NCBI GenBank assembly: GCA_022419385.1
Contig: JAJUBI010000007.1
Span: forward strand, 3,319,768-3,383,767
Reading direction: 5' to 3'
Length of the DNA stretch: 64,000 nucleotides
Origin: Paraconiothyrium sp. Pb-2020
Lineage: Eukaryota > Ascomycota > Dothideomycetes > Pleosporales > Didymosphaeriaceae
Shown here: one piece after another, positions 56,800-64,000 of the stretch
Layout: each line of letters starts with the position of its first letter
How positions within the stretch are numbered: position 1 is the stretch's first letter
Position numbers and translations under genes: made by a program
The notes under the pieces: model-generated
What the model saw: the letters and a program-made list of their open reading frames with translations, nothing else
The model's database searches: none
Told to the model about the DNA's origin: nothing

Positions 56800-57780
56800 C
56801 TAGCCAACACTGCACACCCCTTCCATACTCGCCTTCTGCCTTTCCGAAGTACGCCTCGTGGACTTGCTCCTCGTGCGACTCGTCCCCGTCTTTGATCCGC
56901 GACCTGCATTCCGTTGCGACGCGGTCACTCTGCGGACCGTAGTCACTGTTTCTTTAGACGATGGTGCATAGTCCTTCCTCGCGTGGTCCGGAATCTGAGA
57001 ACGGCTAGTTACAGTGCTTCGAACGGAGCTTGCTGTGCCATGTGGCCGAGCAAAAGCATCTGTGAACGTAGTTTCGCGTTCATCCAATACGCTCTGGCTT
57101 AGGGTTGTCAAAGCATCGTTCCCGAATACGAAGGCGTGAGAGTCTTGCCTGCTCATCTCCGGTTGGGAGAAAGGAGTTCTCGCGCCGTTCTCACCCGCAG
57201 AACCTGATAAAGTGCTAGGAGAGCTCCGAGTCCGGCAGGTTGACTTCATTGTGGTTCCCGACCGTCTATTAGAGCGCGGCATCTCAACGCTTCGATGGTG
57301 TCTTGATTTCGCGTTCCTATTCGGTGTCGGGCTAGCCTAAGGAGGTTATTCAGTTCAATCACCCAGCTCATTAACCAAGCTGAAGCATTGTAGAAGGGTA
57401 GGGCTCGAGCAATAAACCCATACCTCCGTCTCCCTCTCCTCAACTCTCACCTTCCTCTTCTCCCGCCGCCTGTGCCCACTCTCATCGATCCTCATCACAC
57501 TCTTTCTTTCCAGAATAATCTCTTCAACATCATCCTCTTCGACCTCCCCGCCATCGTTCACCCGTCTATACCTCGTTGTTGCCTCGCTTCCCTGCCGCTC
57601 TTCGACTAACCGAAACGCCGCCGCACGCATCTTGCGTCCCTTGCGATCGCGCCGCCGGATGTGCGCATATTTCTTCCGAGGCGGGGACGGCTGCTTACAG
57701 ATGCTGTTCTCAGGGTGGCGGAGTATGCGGAAGGCCTCGCGCCAGCCGTTCTTGGTGAGCGAGCCGAGGACGTTGAGCAT
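56800..57780 (-). CDS. Basic, low-complexity fungal protein of unknown function
   Basis: Exons 57780-57424 and 57336-56800 (87 bp intron, acceptor CCTTAG at 57338-57337) give 297 residues. The N-terminus (MLNVLGSLTKNGWREAFRIL) is amphipathic. The rest is rich in Arg, Lys, Ser and Thr (KKYAHIRRRDRKGRK, HRRREKRKVRVEE), with no recognised domain. It is likely nuclear or nucleic-acid associated, judging only from composition. The acceptor was chosen because the next AG runs into a stop within a few codons. Confidence 0.6.
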
Positions 57781-57974
57781 GATTGTGCTGGAGGTAGTAG
57801 CGATAGTGAGTAATGCGATGATGGAGTGTTGGAGAAGGCCGGGACCATGTTTATGGTGTTAATCGATGGGTTGGAACGGTAAGGGCGGCAGGTACGGTGA
57901 TATTACGATATCAGGGAGTGGCATTTGACAGTTCGGAAGGAGCATATCAATTTCGTGAACACCTACGTGAACAA

Positions 57975-60900
57975 TTACCCAGACAACACAAGATACATGA
58001 CAAAGGCACACAGGATCCCTGGTAGGAAAATCAGCGCCCGCAATGAGCTAAAGAGTGCAGACAACTTACCTAACAGAGCGAACAGGAGATATGCGAACCT
58101 CAAACCAGATAACGAACTAGGAAGATGCCAGCGAAGTCCTTGGAGTGCAGTTTCCTCACAGTCATCTGCAGCTTCTTCTTTCGGGTTCTCGCGCTCAGCA
58201 GAAGCATCCTCCTCAAGCGGCTCAGCGTTGAGCTCCACGCTCAGGTTTGACATCTGAGTATGGGAAGTAGAAATGTGGCTTGTGTCGGCGGTCTGCTCTA
58301 TGCCTTTGATGGAACCCGCTGGCGCCTCAAGCTTATCAATGAGTCCCAGGATTTCATCGCCATTTTCAAAATCCACAAGCTGTATCAATTCCCTCAATTT
58401 GAAAGGTTTATTTCCAAATGTTTTGAGAAGCCCACTTTCTGATTTGATTCCCCAGGGGACTCCATCTTTGTTCAATTCTACTCCATTCCAATACACAATC
58501 AATAATAATCTGTCTTTTATGGTAAGGGTGATCGCGACAGGATTCTCTTCTTCAACTTTTCCTAGCAGCGCAGCTAACACTGGGCCGAGAAAGGGTTTTG
58601 ATCCCATGAGATCGTCGTGAAGATCCGACTGCCAAGTTCCCAGCCAAAATATCAGAAGCTGAAGGGTGTCTTTAAGACTGTCCACAGGCCCCATGCTAAG
58701 CAGTTGTCGAGCTATCTTAACAGCCTGTGGACCCGAATGCCAGTTGGTTTGCCGGACCATGAGTCCGTACAGCATACATGCGAGCAACAGCGATCTATTA
58801 CCCGCGTGTGCCATAAACAGTGGATCCTGCTCGAGCTTCCATTCAACGTAGTCGAGATCTCCAAGATAGGCCAGCAAGTAACACGGATGGGTGATTAAAG
58901 TGGACTTTTCAGGACCTTCAGCCTTGCTATAGACACTTGGTGGATAATCGTTGTCAAATCCATAAAACCCGTGGGTTCTTGGTACGGGCCATGCCAACCC
59001 TTTCCGTTGCAGCTCCTTTTCAAGCGCCGTCAGATATTCGTTTGTCGGATCATATTGCCGTCTCTCCTCATCATGATACACGCAGAGAACGTCGAAGATA
59101 TAGTCTGTAGTTGCAATTTCGTCCTTAGGATCAATCTCAGTTCTACGTTCATCGGCTGCGCGAATTTGCCCTAGTAGCATCTGAGCAAGAGCTTCTCCTG
59201 GAATAAAGCCACCGGTTTCACCGTCCATGACCTCTTTCGTAGCGGGTTTATCGAGGAATTCCGGCACAGATCTGTGTGTAAAAGTCATATAATGTTCCCC
59301 TGGCCGGTATGACCCCTCCTCTACTAATCCTCGGCAATCTCCTTGCAGCATTTTCCGAGCCTTCACGATCTCCACTTCTCGCGAAGAGACCTTGGAGTGT
59401 ATACACTGGTCAAGTTCGGGCTTAGATGGGCCATCTTCGAGCGCGAAACGGGGATTCTTCAAATACTTGTCCAAATACAGTAACCCGTGAAGCGGGATAG
59501 CGATACTACTACTAGGCTTGGTCATCAGTTTGAATAAACAGTACGCGTTCCTACGTCGTGATTTTGGGATGGTCCTGAGCAGGTGTGCAAACAAAGCTTC
59601 CTGTTCGGACGGTAAGGTATCCAGTTCAGCCTCAAAATCGCTCAACTCGCGCCCGTCTTCAAAGGCTTCACGCAATGCTTTCACAACCAAGACGACCCAA
59701 AGAAAGATGCCGCATGAGCGCTCCGCTATCGTAGATGATATCCGTCGACGCACATCCGTGGACGGGATATCTGGAAGCTTCTGGCGTACGTAGTTTTCAA
59801 GATCCTGCCTTGTCAAATCTTGCAATCGTAATCTCGTGTGTGGATTGAAAGCGTTCATAAAAACGTTGTCCTCGCGACTTGATACGCACACCTTGAGTGC
59901 ATCTCCGGGAGATTCGGTCCAACTCTGTATCATTTCCACTAGAGCTTTATGGTCATTTTGAGGTGATGGGTCATTCTGTTCATCAAGCGCATCGATAAAG
60001 AAGCAAAATCGGTGCGTCTTGTGGACGTTTTGGGTGGTGAGAATATTGCCAAGTGCAGTCTGGATAGCTTCATCCCCGATCGAGCGTCTATCGCATTTAC
60101 TTGGATTAAAAGGTTCTGTGGAAGATTGGACTGCTTCCTTCCAAAGAATTGGAAATGCCACCTGAATGAGTTCAGGACATGATCGGAGTGTGCCGTAGAC
60201 CAAACCTTGCAGTAGGCCTCTAACAGAGTTTTGCCGCCATGTTGGACCCGGTCTCCAGAAGAAGAAGTTGACGAGAACAAATCGCCGGCTACCTAGATAA
60301 TGTAAGCCGGCGGTGAAATTCAATGAGAAGTCAATTTCTAGCGTACCTGACCAAATCTGCAAATCGGAGATCGTGTTGGGGTGGCTGAACAGGAACTTCA
60401 TGAGCGTAGATTTTCCAGAGCCTAGCTTTCCTGTAATGTGGAATACTCCCTGTTCCTTAGCTAACCAGGTACGGAGGAGTTTGCGACTGTTATACAAATG
60501 CTCAGACTCGGCATTATCTCCTTCTTCAATGATCCATCTAAACGTCTCTTGATGAGCCTTGTCGACAATGTCGTATCGCAAGTGGAAATCGTCATGGTAC
60601 AGGCTTCGCAAAATTTGCTGTTGAGCAGCGGCTTCTCTGGCAGCCTGCGGGAGCTGCAAAATTTCCCGGATCTTCTCCATATGGTCATGGTTACTCAAAG
60701 ATGATGAAGAGAGTAGGCCATGAAGACGTTCAAGGCTTGTGTCCAGGCTATTGATCGTGCTTTGTTGAGTTTGAATGTCAGTAGCGAGCGATATCAAACG
60801 ATCTTTGATGTTCGACCTGTCGTAGGCTTAGTTCGCATATCAAACATCGAATGATTCAAGCGTACCCTGAGACGTAGTCGAGGTGTAGGTGTAATTGGGA

Positions 60901-61290
60901 GCGACATTCGTTCAGCCTTGCCTCAAGCTCCGCTATTTTGCTTGCGTATCTCAGTCTGCGCATCGTCGAACGTATGGCTTCACTTTTTGAACCAGGATTT
61001 TTGGCAGACGTCTTATCCATTAGCTCCAGGATCTCGTGTGATAGCTTCCGACATTCGCATGCAAGTTTATGGAGTGCCTTCTCGTTATCATCGCTAGGTG
61101 TTTTCCCAGTTGTTTCGAGATTCGAGGACAGCCTGCGCATTTCGCTCATCACGTCCACCGTTCTCTGATCATTTTGCGTCAGCCCAGACGCCGAATGCCG
61201 AATCTCTTTCGCATTGGCGAAGATCTTGCAGCCTAGTTCCACGAACTGCAAAATGTTGGCAACAAGACCAACCGCCGTGACCGGGTCCAT
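57975..61290 (-). CDS. NACHT-domain STAND protein with C-terminal membrane anchor
   Basis: Exons 61290-60866, 60816-58070 and 58018-57975 (introns 49 and 51 bp) give 1071 residues. The N-terminus (MDPVTAVGLVANILQFVELG, then AKEIRHSASGLT) is the helical domain common to fungal NLR-like proteins, followed by coiled coil. The NACHT NTPase has a Walker A loop GKLGSGKST at about 271-279 and Walker B FCFFIDALDE at about 412-421, with the downstream VCVSSRED (sensor-type) and HLRLQDLT-like motif. The C-terminal half has no WD40, TPR or ankyrin repeats. The last 25 residues form a hydrophobic helix (LLFALLGILCAFVMYLVLSG). Such proteins act in nonself recognition and programmed cell death. Confidence 0.92.
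58019..58069 (-). other. 51-nt stopless intron near the 3' end of the NACHT gene
   Basis: GTAAGT...GCTGATTTTCCTACCAG with a good branch site. Its length is a multiple of three and it has no stop in frame, so retention would add 17 residues in the middle of the terminal hydrophobic helix, while removal yields one continuous helix. Confidence 0.7.
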
Positions 61291-61871
61291 ATTGCCAGGG
61301 TCACGGGCGTGACTGAGGGAGCGTTATTCGATCGGATCGTTCACAAGAGTATAGTAGTGGAACGCTTCGCGAGATGGAGGTGAGGGTGTCATGGTGTAGC
61401 CCCTCCTCGCACACCCTTGTGGATGCTGCATTGCGATGTCAGCGTTCAGCCTCGTCAACCTGGGTGTTCTCTAGCTGTTGATTGGAGGTGGCGCTTGACA
61501 ATACATGTTCGCGCAGTTGAGTGGCTCGTATATAGTCGCACAATGACGTGGGTCATAAACCGGTGAGCACTGGTCGTGGCTTCTCCGTAATGCAGGATGG
61601 GCACAGCCACGGCAAGAACGATGCAGCTTTTAGAGAAGAGTTGCCAACGGCAAAAACAGCGCTCGTAATAACGAGCGAGGGTATTTCTAAACCAGAAATG
61701 CTGAGCACTTTCCTCTCAGTCGTATGCCCAAGAGGCGCCCGCGCATGCTTGGTCCGTCCAATAGCATGTCTCGCGCAGATTCCCTGTCCCATATAACGCC
61801 GCCTCTATGTGTATGCCAGCGCCTGCCGTGGCCTCTACAGATGGCCTCGCACGACATGTCTTGTCTACCAC
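61291..61871. other. Intergenic between two minus-strand genes
   Basis: About 580 bp. Contains a small perfect inverted repeat (GCTCGT AATA ACGAGC, near 61660). No gene seen. Confidence 0.45.
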
Positions 61872-62745
61872 TCAAGCGGGCGACATGAGCCCAGCATGCT
61901 TCTTTGTACATCTCGTAACCTCGTCAATGTCCTGTTGTTCTGCCTTCCGCTTCGCAGTCTCGCCGATGGCGCCGCCTGGGTGGTTCCGCTTGAAAACTTG
62001 CTTGGTATCGTCTGCATGCAAGGCTTGGGCAAGCGTGAGCATGAGCATGTCGCCGACAGCGATCGCCACTGTCGTGGAGGTAGTTGGCGCACACACGCCG
62101 AATGAAACCTCCTCTAGCTCATGGATCGGTGCAGGGAGCAATATCCTCTCGGCTCTGTCGCGGAGGAGCGGGCAGTCGGTTGGCTTTGTCTGAGATGTGA
62201 TGGCCAGCACGGGTATGGAGCTAGGGACATGGTCGAGGACAGCCATGAGCTCGGCGGTCTTGCCAGAGTAGGATATGAACAGAATGGCGTCGTTCTAGGC
62301 AACAAAATATTAGTCTCAGTGGTGAATATCGGGGGCAAGGTTTCCTTACGGGTCGGATGTCGCCCAAATCGCCGTGCAATGCTTCAGCGGGGTGCAGGAA
62401 GGTGCATGGGATACCCAGACTCTTCATGCTCGCCACCGTCTTCTTTCCAACCAGTCCGCTCTTGCCCACGCCGCAGATGAGCAACTTGCCACCGGCTTCC
62501 TTAACGCTCTTGATGCATTCGACTGCCTGCAAGAGGCCCTCCCGCGCAATAGGGTCAGACTGATAAAGGATAGTGACCTGAGAGAGAGCGGTCGCCGCGG
62601 TAGATAGGACGTGGACAGCGTGCGACAGAAGACTGGCGCCCTCGGGGTCGTCGACGCTTATAGGCGGCGTTAGGGCTTCGGAACCAGCGCGTCTTCTCTT
62701 CATGGCCGATGACTGTTCTTGGGGCACTTGAACGAAGAGCTCCAT
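61872..62745 (-). CDS. SIS-domain sugar-phosphate isomerase, KpsF/GutQ-like
   Basis: Exons 62745-62350 and 62294-61872 (55 bp intron) give 272 residues. ATG 62745 is the first in frame. The SIS fold is clear: KLLICGVGKSGLVGKKTVASM at about 84-104, FLHPAEALHGDLGDI with the catalytic-type His, DAILFISYSGKTAEL after the intron, and NHPGGAIGETAKRK near the end. Bacterial KpsF/KdsD (arabinose 5-phosphate isomerase) have this domain plus two CBS domains; here the CBS pair is absent, as in other short fungal members. Reaction is probably ketose/aldose phosphate isomerisation, substrate not certain. The protein ends shortly after the SIS domain. Confidence 0.9.
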
Positions 62746-64000
62746 GGGGTATCTCGAATAAACAGAAATGCAGAAACGGTCCGCCCAAAAACGCTCGAAA
62801 TCAAAGTACTTGTGGTCACTATGCGACAGCGGAACCGGGGTAGCTGTTACTGATCGGAAAGGGTCGGGAAGGGCGCTGTGGCGGGGAAATCTGTCAGCGC
62901 AGTACCAGTACCAGTACCACGGGCGCAGGAGGGACTGGAGCTGAAATGGCACTGGTAGGAGCAGAAGGTCGGTTCGGAGTCCATATTAATAATTTGGCCA
63001 GACTCATGGTGGAGGTGAAGGTCGGGTTCTAGTCTTCTTCGAGCCGGCGTGAAGCCCCGCCGCCGGCGAAACGAGAAGCGTGATAAAGAAATGGCGACAT
63101 CTGACGTGCTAACCCGATGCAGCCTTCACTGAATTCACCACTCCACACATCCAGACGTTGGCGCACGTTTCGCGGAGCTAAGCATGACGGCGCGTGGCTA
63201 TTTTACGATCCTGGCGCAGTATCGAGCAAACAGCCATATGACGCGGCCATCGCGGCCATCGGGAGCGCGGGTGAGGCCGTCGGAGCCCTGCTAACGTGCG
63301 CGCCTGTTCCAGAAGACCCAAACGAAGCCTGAAGTTTCGCCTGCCGCGCCGTCATGGCGACCGTCGTTTCTTCGAGGTCTACCAGCCTCATGCCGAGCTT
63401 CCGTCCGTGAAGCTTCGGCCTGATCCGAGTCCGTGACTAGGACCACGCGCCGCAGGGTTGCAATCACCATGACCATCCCGTGGCAGCGCTCGACCAGCTA
63501 CTGTCCGAAACGCCCTTCCAGCAGATCCATGGGTAGACGGCGGTCAGATACACGGACGTAACGTACTCGGTTATCATGCGCGCCTTGTCGATGGGCCTTC
63601 TCTCTTCACCATGCGCCTCATCCTTCCCCAGCGCACAAGGATTGTCGAGCATCGTCTTCACATGTTCGGGAGAGGTCGGGTTGGCTTGGCACATGGCCGA
63701 ATGGTCGACCGCTTTCTGCACGAAGTTCTGAGGGAGATTGCGGGATGTGGAGACGAGGTCTAACCGTGGACCTGCCACTCTCGGTCGTTCATCTCGTCGG
63801 TGAGGAGGGCTGCGACTTTCACGCCTATGCAGGGACTGCACCCCACTACTATATGCTGGGGTTGATAACTCCGACCGATGGCGCGAGAAACGCTGGACCT
63901 GCAGTGTCGATCTGATTTCGTGCTTGACGCCTTTCTGTCGTTGTCGGCTTCGCTACAGCCAGCGAATCTTCGTACTGACAAGTTGTTGCACACCATGGAC
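62746..64000. other. Window end, no solid gene; possible decayed coding sequence
   Basis: Includes the isomerase promoter with a hexamer microrepeat (AGTACC three times, 62901-62918). Between about 63420 and 63990 on the minus strand, phrases such as NLPQNFVQKAVDHSAMC and YVTSVYLTAVYPWICW look protein-like, but the frame is broken by stops. It may be a relic or a gene continuing beyond the window whose introns I could not place. Confidence 0.35.
62901..62918. repeat. Hexanucleotide microrepeat (AGTACC)3
   Basis: Three exact copies of AGTACC upstream of the isomerase gene. Confidence 0.8.

Overview
The window is nuclear DNA of a filamentous ascomycete, most likely a Dothideomycete (class inferred from gene content only). 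Nearly every gene has short 42-87 bp GT-AG introns, and the families are typical of filamentous fungi: UstYa-type oxidases, Zn2Cys6 and C2H2 regulators, a HET-like protein, a NACHT/STAND protein, MFS transporters, and Dur3 urea permease. I built gene models by joining reading frames at splice sites that restore both frame and family motifs. No rRNA, tRNA, CRISPR array or recognisable transposon was seen.

Layout. 1-0.6 kb: 3' end of a HET-like gene. 0.9-6.1 kb: a compact ribosomal peptide (dikaritin-type RiPP) locus, with two UstYa-family oxidases flanking a secreted precursor that carries nine perfectly spaced 21-residue repeats. 6.1-10.3 kb: mostly degenerate or non-coding, with one unexplained open frame. 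10.3-15 kb: a 14-TM-type MFS exporter, an F-box-like protein and an omega-type glutathione transferase. 16-23 kb: a possibly frameshifted C2H2 protein, a BTB-like protein, a GNAT acetyltransferase and a secreted glyoxalase-fold protein. 23.7-32.4 kb: an intronless bacterial-type pyrimidine nucleoside phosphorylase, an allantoate-permease-like transporter, a Dur3 urea permease with GATA sites upstream, and an FMN monooxygenase whose first intron has the structure of a spliceosomal twin intron. 33-41.9 kb: a RING protein, a Zn2Cys6 regulator divergent from a phytanoyl-CoA dioxygenase-like gene, an ankyrin-like protein and an unknown protein. 43.4-45.2 kb: a sugar transporter with an in-frame stop. 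46-54 kb: a small unknown gene, a RING protein and two diverged tandem paralogues of an unknown family. 54-62.7 kb: a membrane glycosyltransferase-like protein with a PAN/Apple-like tail, a basic protein, a NACHT protein with a C-terminal membrane anchor, and a KpsF/GutQ-like sugar phosphate isomerase. The last 1.2 kb has no solid gene.

How the genes may work together. The RiPP locus is the strongest pathway: the signal peptide sends the precursor into the secretory route, proteolysis would release the repeated core, and the membrane-anchored UstYa enzymes would oxidatively crosslink it. The MFS exporter and glutathione transferase 4-9 kb away could serve export and self-protection, but that is inference from proximity. 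The phosphorylase, allantoate-like permease, urea permease and FMN monooxygenase form a plausible nitrogen-scavenging neighbourhood.
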